This document shows, piece by piece, positions 8,640 through 18,189 of a stretch of DNA of 64,000 nucleotides (position 1 is its first letter; every line of letters begins with the position of its first letter). The stretch lies in assembly GCA_034668825.1 (NCBI GenBank), contig JAXDOR010000074.1:1-64000 (forward strand). The letters are read 5' to 3'. Both the position numbers and the translations under genes were made by a program. A model generated the notes under the pieces. The model was not told the origin of the DNA. It worked only from the letters and a program-made list of their open reading frames with translations, and made no database searches. This DNA is from CANKHA01 sp034668825. Its GTDB lineage: Bacteria > Pseudomonadota > Alphaproteobacteria > Rhizobiales > Xanthobacteraceae.

Positions 8640-9602
8640 TTAGTCGATGGTTAGCAGGGTTTGGTTCACGGTATGACGCGAAGTTTCCGCGGTCACGGCT
8701 GCCACTAAGACAATCTGGGCTACGACGGCCACATAGCCGACGGTGCCGATGGAAAAGCTGCCGAACAGGGCGGCAGCTTCGTCCACGCCAGCAGTGCCTA
8801 CGAACCAATCGCTCACCAATCCGGCAAGGGCGAACAGGAGGAGTGCGGCGCCGCCGCCGATGCCCCCACCCTCCAACCCAAGCATCAGGAAGTGACGCTG
8901 GAAATGCCCGGCGATGAAGCTGTCCTGCGCGCCGATGAAATGCAGCACTTCGACGATGGGGCGGTTGGTGGCCATGGCTCCGCGCGTGGCGAAGGTGACC
9001 GAGAGCACCGTCGCAGCGAACACGAGAAGAAGAATTCCGGCGCCGCCGATCACGGCCGTCCGCGTCATCACGCGCATGCGATCAATCCATCCGCGATGAT
9101 CGTCCATGCTTGCGCCCACGACCTGTTCGGCGAGCGTCTTGCGCAACGAGGCTAAATCCGGCGCGGCTCCGGCGGCCACCTTGACCACGATCAGCCGCGG
9201 GACCGGCAGGTCGTCCAAGGCGAGGCCCGTCCCCAGCCAAGGCTCGAGCAGCCGAGCGGATTCCTCCTTGGAAAAGGGCCTGACTTCGGCAATCCCGGGC
9301 ACGGCTCGGGCGATAGCAGCGGCCTTGCCGACTTCGGCCTCGAGGTCCCGGCCGGGTACGGGGCGGACCTGGATAGTCACCTCGCGCGCGACCTCCGACT
9401 GCCACTCGCCGGCGGAGGCACGCACCAGCATGACCGCGCCGGTGGTAAGCGATGCGAGAAAAGTCATGATGGCGACGACGGCGACCAGCGCGCGCCCGGA
9501 AATGGAAGCTTTCGGCACGATCGAGGCTTCAAAGCGCGGCAACGGCGTATCCGCCGTCCTTGCCGGCACTGCCAACTCGTTGGTGTCTCGCGGATCGGAC
9601 AT
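8640..9602 (-). CDS. ftsX: Cell division protein FtsX
   Basis: Integral membrane subunit of the FtsEX complex, which in other bacteria transmits ATP hydrolysis to periplasmic wall hydrolases at the septum. 320 aa. Membrane segments are seen at about 38-61, 183-207, 248-270 and 285-307, with the expected periplasmic domain (about 62-180) between the first two. It begins two bases after the ftsE stop on the same strand. A long cytoplasmic proline/threonine head precedes TM1, common in alphaproteobacteria. Confidence 0.9.
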   Translation of the reverse strand: MSDPRDTNELAVPARTADTPLPRFEASIVPKASISGRALVAVVAIMTFLASLTTGAVMLVRASAGEWQSEVAREVTIQVRPVPGRDLEAEVGKAAAIARAVPGIAEVRPFSKEESARLLEPWLGTGLALDDLPVPRLIVVKVAAGAAPDLASLRKTLAEQVVGASMDDHRGWIDRMRVMTRTAVIGGAGILLLVFAATVLSVTFATRGAMATNRPIVEVLHFIGAQDSFIAGHFQRHFLMLGLEGGGIGGGAALLLFALAGLVSDWFVGTAGVDEAAALFGSFSIGTVGYVAVVAQIVLVAAVTAETSRHTVNQTLLTID

Positions 9603-9604
9603 GG

Positions 9605-10264
9605 CTATTCGTAGGTATGCAAGCGCCCCTCGTGCAGCACGAGGCGGCGGGCATCGTATTGATCCATCAGCGCGATGTCGTGGGTGGCGATGACGACGGA
9701 AGTGCCGGACTTGTTGAGCTCAATGAACAGACGCAGCAGCCGCTGCGCTAGATTCGGATCGACGTTGCCGGTCGGCTCGTCGGCAAGCAGCAGCTGCGGG
9801 CGCGCGATCACCGCACGCGCGATCGCGGCTCGCTGCTTCTCACCGCCGGACAATACCGGCGGCAGCGCGCTCATGCGCTCGCCAAGCCCGACCCAGCGCA
9901 GGAGCTCAATGACCTCGTCGCGAAAACTATCCTCATGGCGTCCCGCCACGCGAAAAGGCAAAGCGACATTTTCATAGGTGGTCATGTGATCGAGCAGCCG
10001 GAAATCCTGAAACACGATCCCGATGCGGCGCCGCAGCGTCGCCAGGGAATCTTTGCTCAGCGTCGCCACATCGTGACCGAACAGCGTGACCAGCCCTCGC
10101 GTTGGCCTCAGCGTCAGAAATAACAGACGCAGCAGCGAGGTCTTTCCGGCGCCGGAGGGGCCGGTCAGGAATTGGAAGGAATGCGGCTCGATGCGGAAGG
10201 ACAGGTCGCGGAGGACCTCGGGGCCGAGCCCATAGCGCAGACCTACATTCTCGAATCGAACCAC
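9605..10264 (-). CDS. ftsE: Cell division ATP-binding protein FtsE
   Basis: ABC ATPase partner of FtsX, 219 aa. Walker A GPSGAGKT (35-42), Q-loop FQDFRLL, signature LSGGEKQR (about 139-145) and Walker B LLLADEPTGNVD are all intact. The start is a GTG at 10264 giving M-VRFENVGLRYG, which matches FtsE family length and N-terminus; GGAG lies upstream. The frame remains open for another 30 codons, but that extension has no family resemblance. Operon ftsE-ftsX-ydcF-plsC. Confidence 0.92.
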   Translation of the reverse strand: MVRFENVGLRYGLGPEVLRDLSFRIEPHSFQFLTGPSGAGKTSLLRLLFLTLRPTRGLVTLFGHDVATLSKDSLATLRRRIGIVFQDFRLLDHMTTYENVALPFRVAGRHEDSFRDEVIELLRWVGLGERMSALPPVLSGGEKQRAAIARAVIARPQLLLADEPTGNVDPNLAQRLLRLFIELNKSGTSVVIATHDIALMDQYDARRLVLHEGRLHTYE

Positions 10265-10441
10265 GCTCGCTCCGGAAAGTCGGGCGAGTTCGCCGCCTGC
10301 AGCCAAGCCGCCTCGGCAAAACCCGCGATGATTCGCGTTCTCAAGGATTACCACGCCCGGCCGGAGCCGCGGCCTGCTTTGGCAAAGCCTGCGGGGTTAT
10401 CAGGCTGCGACGGAGAAGCGGCCGCTGTATAATTATGGTTT

Positions 10442-10461
10442 CCGATCCGTTAACGGATCGG
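10442..10461. promoter_or_regulatory. Perfect 20-bp palindrome between ftsE and the zinc-ribbon gene
   Basis: CCGATCCGTT is followed immediately by its reverse complement AACGGATCGG, centred on GTTAAC. It lies 42 bases upstream of the zinc-ribbon gene ATG and about 180 bases upstream of ftsE on the other strand. The zero-length spacer suits a dimeric protein-binding site better than an RNA hairpin. Which factor might bind is unknown. Confidence 0.5.
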
Positions 10462-10503
10462 TGGCTAGGATTGGGGTCTCTGGTCCGGGTGCCCCGATTC
10501 GCC

Positions 10504-11532
10504 ATGCTGATCGTCTGTCCGAGTTGCGCGACATCGTACCAGGTCGAGCCCCCCGCGCTCGGCCCGGGCGGGCGAACTGTACGCTGCGCCCGCTGCAAAA
10601 ATCTCTGGTTCGCAACCATGCCCCGGGTTGTGCCGGCCTTGGCTACGATTAGCGACCTGGACATCGTCGACAACGGTCCACGAACCCCATATCTCGACGC
10701 CGCGCTGCCGCTGGCCGAAGCCTCGGGGGAATGGGAAGAGTCTGCGCGCCTGGCGGAGGAAGAAGCCGAGGTTGCCGCCTGGAGTGAGGCGGCCGCACAG
10801 GCGGAAGTGGGAGAAATCACCTCCGGGCCCGTCTCCACGGCAGGAATCGATCTCGATCGGCTAGGCGCGGAGATAGAAGCACAGCAGCCAGACCAGGCCG
10901 ACGTTGATGCCGTGCTTGCCGAGGTTAGCGCGGAAATGGCGGTGGCCGACGCTCCTTCCCTGGTTCCCTCCATGGGGCCGGACCAAATGCCGGAGTCTAA
11001 AGTCGCTTCTGCTCTACGCAACGGCGAGGACATCGAAACCTATGCAGCGCGCCGCGCTCTCCATGAAACCGCGCATCGTCGCCGGTGGCCGGTACTCGGC
11101 TTTCCCGCGATCCTAATCGCCCTTCTCGCAGCCACCACGATACTAGTCGGCTGGCGAACGGAAGTGGTGCGTGTGCTTCCGCAGACGGCCTCGCTATTCG
11201 CCACCTTGGGACTGCCCGTCAACTTGCGCGGTCTCGCCTTCGAGAACGTGCAGATGACGAAAGAGGTGCAAGACGGCGTGACCGTACTGGTCGTCGAAGG
11301 ATCGATCGTCAACGTCGCCGCCAAAGCTGTCGCGGTGCCCCAGCTCAGGCTCGCCATCCGCAACGACGGCAAGCACGAGATCTATGCCTGGACCGCGCAG
11401 CCGACCCGCGCGATCCTGGGCGCCGCCGAAACGCTGCCGTTCCGGTCCCGGCTGGCTTCGCCTCCCGGCGAGGCGCGAGATGTGCTTGTCCGCTTCGTAA
11501 ACCGGCGCGACGTAGTCGCCGGGGTGCACTGA
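10504..11532 (+). CDS. MJ0042-type zinc-ribbon membrane protein (DUF3426-like)
   Basis: The N-terminus is an MJ0042 zinc finger: MLIVCPSC at 1-8 and VRCARC at 26-31 give two CxxC pairs. A long acidic, alanine/glutamate-rich linker follows, then one membrane helix (about 197-220, GFPAILIALLAATTIL). The periplasmic C-terminal domain (VEGSIVNVAAKAVAVPQLRLAI onward) resembles DUF3426. The family is conserved beside ftsEX in Rhizobiales, but its function is not established. The ATG at 10504 is fixed by the zinc motif; the open frame extends far upstream without homology. Six bases separate it from the response regulator, suggesting an operon. Confidence 0.85.
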   Translation: MLIVCPSCATSYQVEPPALGPGGRTVRCARCKNLWFATMPRVVPALATISDLDIVDNGPRTPYLDAALPLAEASGEWEESARLAEEEAEVAAWSEAAAQAEVGEITSGPVSTAGIDLDRLGAEIEAQQPDQADVDAVLAEVSAEMAVADAPSLVPSMGPDQMPESKVASALRNGEDIETYAARRALHETAHRRRWPVLGFPAILIALLAATTILVGWRTEVVRVLPQTASLFATLGLPVNLRGLAFENVQMTKEVQDGVTVLVVEGSIVNVAAKAVAVPQLRLAIRNDGKHEIYAWTAQPTRAILGAAETLPFRSRLASPPGEARDVLVRFVNRRDVVAGVH

Positions 11533-11538
11533 GGGCCC

Positions 11539-11934
11539 ATGGCACGCATCCTCATCGCCGAAGACGAGGAAGGGGTCCGCGCGCTGGTCGCGCGCGCGCT
11601 CATGGAAGGCGGCCATGACGTCGTCACTGCCCGCGACGGCGGTGCCGCGCTCGACGCGCTGGCGCGGGAAAACGGCCGTTTCGACCTGCTGCTGACCGAT
11701 ATCAAAATGCCGGTAATGGACGGCATCGCGCTGGCGCTGGCGACGGCGCGCGATCACCCGCATGTCGTGATCCTGCTGATGACCGGCTATGCCGACCAAC
11801 GCGAACGAGCGCATGGACTCGACGCCTTGATCCACAACGTCATCACCAAGCCGCTGTCGCTGGCGCAAATCCAAGGCGCGGTGAAGGAAGCACTCGCCAG
11901 CAAGCCTGCTAATACCGCAGGCCGTCAGCACTGA
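11539..11934 (+). CDS. Single-domain response regulator, CpdR-like
   Basis: A stand-alone receiver of 131 aa with no output domain. Acid pocket E8/D9, phospho-acceptor D54 in LLLTDIKMPVMDG, the switch threonine in LLMTGYAD and the lysine in VITKPLS are all present. Its length and sequence style match the alphaproteobacterial CpdR/DivK class, single-domain regulators that act through protein-protein contacts in cell-cycle and proteolysis control. Calling it CpdR itself is inference. It sits six bases after the zinc-ribbon gene and converges on the TIGR02302 gene with a 12-base gap. Confidence 0.85.
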   Translation: MARILIAEDEEGVRALVARALMEGGHDVVTARDGGAALDALARENGRFDLLLTDIKMPVMDGIALALATARDHPHVVILLMTGYADQRERAHGLDALIHNVITKPLSLAQIQGAVKEALASKPANTAGRQH

Positions 11935-11946
11935 CGCGAGTTGGTC

Positions 11947-14490
11947 TTAGAAATCCTTCAGCAACCGCTCGATATAATCGAGCTCAAGTTGCGGACGCTC
12001 GCTTTCGCCAAAGCGCTTGCGCAGTTCGTCGAGAATGCGGCGCGCGCGCTGAACATCGATCTCCCCCGGAACTTTGACGCTGGCGTCGTCGCCGTATTCG
12101 CGACGCCGCATCGGCCGTCCAAGCGGATCCAGACCATCATCCGATTCCGCCTGTCGTCCTGGCCCTCGCCCAGGACCCTGCCCCACGCCGCGTTGTTGCT
12201 GCATCGCCTGCGCCAGGTTCTGAGCGCCTTTACGCATGGCATCCAAGGCGCGGCCTTGAGAGTCCACAGCGGAATCCGCATTGCCCTTACCGAGCGAACC
12301 TTCCGCTTCCCCCATCGCCTCGCCGGCCTGTCCCAGTGGGTCGGGCTTACCCTGGCCTTGTCCCTGCTGGCCTAGCGGATCTTGCCCATAACCGCGCTGG
12401 CGCAATTGCTCCAGCAGTTTGTTCAACTGATCCCGCAACGCCTGCTGGTTTTTCTGCAGGTCGCCCATCTGGTTCTGGTCGCCTTGGCCGCGCTGACCGC
12501 GCTGCCGGTCGCGACGCATGTCTTGGCCTTGCTGGAAGGTGCGGTCGCGCAGTTGCTGCTGCCGGTGGATCATGTCGGCGAGATCGTCGAGCGCCTGCAT
12601 ATCAGCGTCGTCATCGCCATTAGGCGAGCCGCCCGGACGCGCCATTTGCAGATTTTCCATCATCGCCTGCAGTTCCTGCAGCATACGGCGCGCCGCTTCC
12701 TTATTGCCGGACCGCGAAAGCTCCTCGAGGCGGTCGAGCATATTCTTCAGGTCTTGCGGCCGGATCATCCGCGTATTGCGATCAAGCGGCCGCGCCAGTT
12801 GCTGCGGATTCTTCCGCATCTCCTGCGCCAGCGCCTGCAAGAAGTTATTCATCGCCTGTCGCAGCTGATCGGTGAGGCGCTTGATTTCGTCGTCGCCGGC
12901 GTTGCGTTCCAACGCCTGACGCAGTGCCTCCTCTGCCGCGCGCAGGGCCGCTGCGGCATCGCCGACATTACCGTCCTCGATCGTTACCGCCATCGACCAC
13001 ATCCGCGCCACGACATCGCGCAAGTCGTCGTCGGTTTTGGCTGCAGTGAGATTCCAATAAATGGAACGCAAGCCCAGATAGATGCTGGCCTCGGGCGTGA
13101 ATCGTTCCGGCGCCAGCGTCAGCGCATCGAGCGCGGTAAGAATCCGCGGCTTAACTTCCGCATCGAGCGCGAGCATACGCCGCTGTTCGAGCAGTGCTCT
13201 TGCCAACGGCTTGAAGAACGGCCGTTCCGGCAACTTCAGCTCGAAAGCCGCGCTGCGGCCTTCGTTGCCGGCCTGGTCGCGGGCTATCAAGGTCATGACC
13301 AGATTGACGCCGGCCAACGGATGCTCGGTCAGATCCTTGACGGTTTGACCGGTACCGTTGCGCGTGCGTGCCTGCGGCAGCACCAACGGAAAATCCGGCG
13401 GCGTGTAAAGCGGACGCTCCTTTTGGCTACCGGCCACATCCTTGCGGGCAAACGTCGCCTTGGCTTCGGTGACGCCGTAATCGTCCTCCATCTTGTAGCT
13501 AAGCTGCAGGGCGCCCTGAGGCTGGGTCTCGGGGTCCTTCGCCAAGGCAATGGTCGGCGGACGATCCGGAATCGCGTTGAAAGTCCAGGTGACGTTCTCA
13601 CCGGCGATGCCTCGCACCGTCGCGGCGCCGCCATCGTCGATGCTAAAGCGGCGTTCGTCCGTGCCGGCGGGCGGCCGCGGCCCCGCAGGAGCCTCCGTCA
13701 CTCCTCCCGTCGCGGTGACATCGATGCCCGACCTACCGGTCGTGCGGACCACCAGGATACTCCCCGCCGGAACGGAGAAGGACGCGGCCGTCTGCACTGG
13801 TTCGCCCGGGCGCAGCCCGGGCAGAAGGATCGGAGACCTGCCGGTATAGAGCGGCGGGGTGACCCAGGCATCGATGCGGAAATTCGCCGGCGTCACGACG
13901 CCTTGCCAGTCGAATGCCGCCGAAATGCGCCGCAGCCGCTCGCCACCGGCGGCGAAGAAGGTCGCGACCAGGAGAACAAGAATCAGCGCGCGCAGGGCAT
14001 AAGGATCACGCAGCGCCAGCCGCGGCAACGGAACCCCTGCCCGCAGATTGCGCGCCCGCTCCAGCGTCCGCTCGACATGGGTGCGCCACAACGCCACCGC
14101 GAGGGAATCGTCGGCCGCCGTCGCCAGTTCATCGTTGACGGTGGTCGCCGGCCGGTGCGGAAGACCGCTGACGCGGTCGAGACGACGCAGGCCTTCCTGG
14201 ACGCTGGGCATACGCAGCCGCAACAGCGGCACGCTCGCAGCCGCGGTGACGACAAAAATAACGAGCAGGGCGATGGCGCGTCCGATTGGCGGCAGCCACA
14301 GCCACACGCCCAGCCAGGACACGACGAGGAATAGACCGACGGCGCTCGCCAAGCTGACCAGCGCCGGCCACAGCCGCTCCCATAGAATTGACCAGCGCGC
14401 GCCGCGCAAAGCCCGTGCAAGCGCGGCTTGGGCGGCGGTGCCCTCGCCACGGGACCGGTCATTCGGGCTTGGTAACGGACGATCCGTCAC
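11947..14490 (-). CDS. TIGR02302/DUF4175 family large membrane protein
   Basis: 847-aa alphaproteobacterial protein of unknown function. Two membrane helices near the N-terminus (about 38-60 and 64-84) and a third near 168-185 precede a long extracytoplasmic region. The C-terminal 250 residues are extremely rich in glutamine, arginine and glycine (for example RQRGQRGQGDQNQ and LGQQGQGQGKPDPLGQAGE) with heptad-like helices about 500-620. The family neighbours lysA and argH in many Rhizobiales, as here (95 bases after lysA, same strand). Confidence 0.85.
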   Translation of the reverse strand: MTDRPLPSPNDRSRGEGTAAQAALARALRGARWSILWERLWPALVSLASAVGLFLVVSWLGVWLWLPPIGRAIALLVIFVVTAAASVPLLRLRMPSVQEGLRRLDRVSGLPHRPATTVNDELATAADDSLAVALWRTHVERTLERARNLRAGVPLPRLALRDPYALRALILVLLVATFFAAGGERLRRISAAFDWQGVVTPANFRIDAWVTPPLYTGRSPILLPGLRPGEPVQTAASFSVPAGSILVVRTTGRSGIDVTATGGVTEAPAGPRPPAGTDERRFSIDDGGAATVRGIAGENVTWTFNAIPDRPPTIALAKDPETQPQGALQLSYKMEDDYGVTEAKATFARKDVAGSQKERPLYTPPDFPLVLPQARTRNGTGQTVKDLTEHPLAGVNLVMTLIARDQAGNEGRSAAFELKLPERPFFKPLARALLEQRRMLALDAEVKPRILTALDALTLAPERFTPEASIYLGLRSIYWNLTAAKTDDDLRDVVARMWSMAVTIEDGNVGDAAAALRAAEEALRQALERNAGDDEIKRLTDQLRQAMNNFLQALAQEMRKNPQQLARPLDRNTRMIRPQDLKNMLDRLEELSRSGNKEAARRMLQELQAMMENLQMARPGGSPNGDDDADMQALDDLADMIHRQQQLRDRTFQQGQDMRRDRQRGQRGQGDQNQMGDLQKNQQALRDQLNKLLEQLRQRGYGQDPLGQQGQGQGKPDPLGQAGEAMGEAEGSLGKGNADSAVDSQGRALDAMRKGAQNLAQAMQQQRGVGQGPGRGPGRQAESDDGLDPLGRPMRRREYGDDASVKVPGEIDVQRARRILDELRKRFGESERPQLELDYIERLLKDF

Positions 14491-14585
14491 AGCGCTCTCC
14501 AGGGAATCTCAGTCACAACACCTTAGCACGGGCGAAGGGTCCCGGCATCCGCCGGAAACAGCATATCCCGGCGCTGCTTTCAGGC

Positions 14586-15851
14586 TCACAGCCACGGCGG
14601 CAGGCGATCGAGCGCGATTAATGCGTCCACTTCGAGGCGGGGCCGCACCACCGCCCATTCGCCGCCACGGACCAAGACTTCCGGGACTAAAGCGCGAGTG
14701 TTGTAGGTGCCGGCCTGGACGGCGCCATAGGCCCCTGCCGACATGACGGCCAAAAGGTCGCCCGGCTTGGGCTCGGGGAGATCACGGTCGAGCGCGAGAT
14801 AATCACCGGATTCGCACACCGGGCCGACCACGTCGGCGACGATACGCCGCGCCTGTAGCGAAGGCTCCGCAACCGGCCGGATTTCATGATGGGCGTCGTA
14901 CAGCGTCGGACGGATCAAGTCGTTCATCGCCGCATCGACAATGACGAAATTCTTTGCCTCGCCGCGCTTCACATAGAGCACACGGGTGACGAGGATGCCG
15001 GCATTGCCGACGATGAGCCGCCCCGGCTCGAAAATCAGCGTGCAGTCCAGATCGCGGGTTGCGCGCTTGACCACCTCGGCATAGGCGGCCGGATCGGGCG
15101 GCGGCTCGTTATCGTCGCGGTAGGGAATGCCCAAACCGCCGCCGAGGTCGACGTGGGAGATGGTGTGGCCGTCGGCGCGCAGCACACGCACGAAATCGGT
15201 AAGCAGCGTGAAGGCTTCATCGAACGGCGTCAGTTCGGTGATCTGGCTGCCGATATGCATGTCGACGCCGGCGACCGTGACGCCGGGCAGCTTCGCGGCC
15301 TGGGCATAGACCGCGCGCGCGCGGCTGATCGGAATGCCGAACTTGTTCTCCGACCTGCCGGTCGCGATCTTGGCGTGGGTCTTGGCGTCGATGTCGGGGT
15401 TGACCCGCATGGACACATTCGCAACCCGCCCCTTGGACGCCGCGATGGAAGACAGCAATTCCAGTTCCGGTTCGGATTCGACATTGACGCAGAGAATGTT
15501 CTGATCGACCGCGAGCGCGAGTTCGCGCGCGGTCTTGCCAATGCCGGAGAACATGATCTTGTTAGGCGGAATGCCGGCGGCAAGCGCGCGCATCAGCTCG
15601 CCTTCCGACACCACATCCACGCCGGAGCCAAGCTTCGCCAAGATCTTGAGCACTGCTTGATTGGAATTCGCCTTCATGGCGTAGCAGACGAGCGCACGCG
15701 CATCGGCGAAGGCAGCGGCGAATACCCTATAATGGCGCTCAAGCGTCGCGGTCGAGTAGCAATAGAACGGCGTGCCGACGGCGGCGGCGAGTTCGGCGAC
15801 GTTCACCGTCTCGGCGTGCAGTACGCCGTCGCGATAGGCGAAGTGATGCAT
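14586..15851 (-). CDS. lysA: Diaminopimelate decarboxylase LysA
   Basis: PLP-dependent last step of lysine synthesis, 421 aa. Family landmarks are YAMKANSNQAVL with the PLP lysine K60, the VDMHIGSQI segment with the stacking histidine, LGGGLGIPY (phosphate-binding glycines), EPGRLIVGNAG, and the CESGDYLALDR motif contributing the active-site cysteine across the dimer. Complete and of normal length. In most Rhizobiales it follows lptM directly; here four extra genes intervene. Confidence 0.95.
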   Translation of the reverse strand: MHHFAYRDGVLHAETVNVAELAAAVGTPFYCYSTATLERHYRVFAAAFADARALVCYAMKANSNQAVLKILAKLGSGVDVVSEGELMRALAAGIPPNKIMFSGIGKTARELALAVDQNILCVNVESEPELELLSSIAASKGRVANVSMRVNPDIDAKTHAKIATGRSENKFGIPISRARAVYAQAAKLPGVTVAGVDMHIGSQITELTPFDEAFTLLTDFVRVLRADGHTISHVDLGGGLGIPYRDDNEPPPDPAAYAEVVKRATRDLDCTLIFEPGRLIVGNAGILVTRVLYVKRGEAKNFVIVDAAMNDLIRPTLYDAHHEIRPVAEPSLQARRIVADVVGPVCESGDYLALDRDLPEPKPGDLLAVMSAGAYGAVQAGTYNTRALVPEVLVRGGEWAVVRPRLEVDALIALDRLPPWL

Positions 15852-15919
15852 TGCAAATAGTACCGTGAAATCAAATCACTTTGCTACAGTCAGGTTGCCA
15901 GTCCGTGACGGGAACTCGG

Positions 15920-17023
15920 CTAGTCGCGAACATCCTGCAAGAAATAGTCGGTCGGAATCTCGATCCCCAACCCTTGCGTCCGCGCTTTGTTGTAAACGGC
16001 GGCGGCAACACCTTCGAACTGCGCGCCGATGGCGCCGACGTTGAGGAAAAACGAGGTCTGCTTGTCGCCGGTTCTGCCCTTTATTTTACCGGCAATAAGG
16101 TCGACCAGCCTGGGCAGATTGATGATCTCGGGGGGAAGTTCGAGTCGCGGCACGAGCGCGCGTTCCTCGGGCTGCCCGGCGACATAGCCAAGGAATCCGG
16201 CGCGGGCATAGGAAGCTTCCGCAGGAAGCTTCTCCAGCCGTGGCGTCGCCTCGCCTGCCCGCATCGGCACATCCACAATCCGTGGCAAGCTCGGCTCGAT
16301 CTCGCTTGATGTAAGATTGGTGACGTGCATTCCGGGTTCGAGCCAGTCGTTGAAAAAGACCGGCTCGTTGGTCGAGGTACAGCACGAGACGATGTCCACG
16401 CCACGGACGGCCTCGCGCGCGGATTCGGCAGGCTGGACCTCGACGCCGTGCAATTCCGCCATCTCACGGGCATAGAGGAGCACGTTGTCCTTATTCGGGC
16501 TGTAGACCTTGACCTTCTTGATGTCGCGCACCTGGCAGAATGCGTCGAGATAGGTCCGCGCCATGCCGCCGGAACCGATCATCCCAACGACATGACTATC
16601 CTTGCGCGAAAGATATTTCACGCCGAGACCCGCGCCGCCGCCGACGCGCATGTGCTGAAGAAATCCATCGTTGATCATCGCGACTGGCGTGGCATCTTTA
16701 GCACTGAACAGGAATAGCAGGCCGCAGAAGGTCCCCGGCGCGCGGGCATATTTGTTTTCTCGCACTCGGCCGTATTCGCGTGGCCAATTCACCATGTCCG
16801 ACAACATGCGCGCGCAGACATAACCGTCCTTCTTGCTGCCTCCGGTCATCACCGCCCAACGATAGTAGGGCGCCGGCGTCTCGCCGGAAGGCACGTAGAC
16901 ATCGATGCGTCCCATTCCCACGGCGTCACCGATGGCCATTTCCTGGAACACGCCGTCAAGCGCCGCCAAGCAAAGAGACATGTCGAGTACCTTGGCAACA
17001 TCAGCATTGTTGAGCAGCAACAA
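15920..17023 (-). CDS. Ornithine cyclodeaminase/mu-crystallin family oxidoreductase
   Basis: NAD(P)-dependent family that includes ornithine cyclodeaminase, alanine dehydrogenases and imine reductases. The Rossmann motif GMIGSGGMARTYL lies near residues 150-162, preceded by HMRVGGGAGLGVKYLSRKD, the equivalent of the R-T-A-A/S segment; CCTSTNEPVF and HVTNLTSSEIEP follow. The start is a TTG at 17023, fixed by a strong AGGAGG seven bases upstream. Length 367 aa, slightly longer than ornithine cyclodeaminase. The exact substrate is unknown; the neighbouring binding protein and cupins suggest a small organic or amino acid substrate. Last gene of the cassette before lysA. Confidence 0.8.
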   Translation of the reverse strand: MLLLNNADVAKVLDMSLCLAALDGVFQEMAIGDAVGMGRIDVYVPSGETPAPYYRWAVMTGGSKKDGYVCARMLSDMVNWPREYGRVRENKYARAPGTFCGLLFLFSAKDATPVAMINDGFLQHMRVGGGAGLGVKYLSRKDSHVVGMIGSGGMARTYLDAFCQVRDIKKVKVYSPNKDNVLLYAREMAELHGVEVQPAESAREAVRGVDIVSCCTSTNEPVFFNDWLEPGMHVTNLTSSEIEPSLPRIVDVPMRAGEATPRLEKLPAEASYARAGFLGYVAGQPEERALVPRLELPPEIINLPRLVDLIAGKIKGRTGDKQTSFFLNVGAIGAQFEGVAAAVYNKARTQGLGIEIPTDYFLQDVRD

Positions 17024-17099
17024 GAGCAGCCTCCTCTAGCCAGTCGAAATTTTCGGATGAATACAGCAACGGGGCTTGGCGCAAAGATTGGGACGCCGT

Positions 17100-18155
17100 T
17101 TACCGTCCGATGGTGGCCCGCGCTTTTTCCACAACATTTTCCGGATAATCTGCGAATTGACGCAGTAGCTGTTCAACCTGCTCCCCGCTTGCCGGATCGA
17201 TTTCGATATTCATCTTCTCGGCGTCAGCCAAAAAAGCCGGATCCTTCATGGTATCGGCAAAGGCCTTACGCAGAATAGCGAGACGCTCTTTCGGCATGCC
17301 CGGGGGCCCGACGACCGGCCGTGCCAACAATATCTGCTTGAAATGCAGGTCGAGGACCTGTTTGTCCTCGTCAGTGTTAACGTAATCATAGACACTTGGC
17401 ACAGGGCCGAACGCATCGGATTTTTTTGGTCCCATCTGAATGACAAGCTTGAGACGGCCCGCCTTCACGTCAGGCAGGAATTGCGAATTGATCGAGGAAA
17501 CGAAAAGCCCGCAAGCACCGTTGACCTCGCCGCGCTGCATGGCGAGATTGACTTCCTTATTACCCTCATAACCGGCGATCACTTTCGCGTTCGCGTGCAG
17601 AAGATTCTTCAACACCATCGGATGCTGGTGGCTGATCGACGCGGGCCCGGCAGAGCCAAAAATGGTTTCCTTGGTCATCATTTCCTGGAAGGAGGACGCC
17701 ACACCGGGCCTTTGCCAGACGCCGCAAAAGGAAACATCCTGGTCCATACTCCCGATCCAGCTGAATTTGCCGGCGTCAAACTTTGCTTCGGCGTTCCCCA
17801 TCGTGGGCTCCATAGCCGTCGAGGAAGCGAAGGCGCCGAGTTCGGTGCCATCCTTGGGTGCCAGGAAATAAACGTAGTTGGCGACCTTAAGGCCCCCGCC
17901 GCCCGGCATATTTCTGGGCACGACATTGGGATTGCCCGGAACGAAACGTCCGAAATGCCTGGCGAAGGTGCGGGCATAAGTATCGTAGCCACCGCCCGGT
18001 CCATACCCGATATTGATGCCAATGGTGCTGCCTTTGAAATCCACCGGCGTTTGCGCCGTCGCCGGCACCTTGAGCAGCAGGCATAGGGCTAGCAGCACGG
18101 CAAAGAAAGAAACGGTCAGAGGCCTGAGGCGACACATTCTGAATTTCCTCGCCAT
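17100..18155 (-). CDS. Tripartite tricarboxylate transporter substrate-binding protein (Bug/TctC-like)
   Basis: Secreted periplasmic binding protein of 351 aa. A signal peptide (charged head, then LTVSFFAVLLALCLLLK, cleavage near ATAQ) is followed by the Bug-family start IGINIGYGPGGGYDTYAR, the pyrrolidine-ring-type glycine loop, and RNMPGGGGLKVANYVYFLAPKDGTELG. No TctA/TctB membrane genes lie beside it, so it would have to work with a permease elsewhere or serve as a sensor protein. It is in the four-gene cassette with the ornithine-cyclodeaminase-like enzyme and two cupins. The ligand cannot be predicted. Confidence 0.82.
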   Translation of the reverse strand: MARKFRMCRLRPLTVSFFAVLLALCLLLKVPATAQTPVDFKGSTIGINIGYGPGGGYDTYARTFARHFGRFVPGNPNVVPRNMPGGGGLKVANYVYFLAPKDGTELGAFASSTAMEPTMGNAEAKFDAGKFSWIGSMDQDVSFCGVWQRPGVASSFQEMMTKETIFGSAGPASISHQHPMVLKNLLHANAKVIAGYEGNKEVNLAMQRGEVNGACGLFVSSINSQFLPDVKAGRLKLVIQMGPKKSDAFGPVPSVYDYVNTDEDKQVLDLHFKQILLARPVVGPPGMPKERLAILRKAFADTMKDPAFLADAEKMNIEIDPASGEQVEQLLRQFADYPENVVEKARATIGR

Positions 18156-18189
18156 TTATTCGCTGTAACGGATGATCGCTTCGCCTCTA

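Noticed and set aside
12382..14334. 650-codon open frame on the plus strand
   Set aside because: Lies fully antisense to the TIGR02302 gene; its R/H/Q-rich product and lack of a ribosome site mark it as a GC-rich shadow frame.
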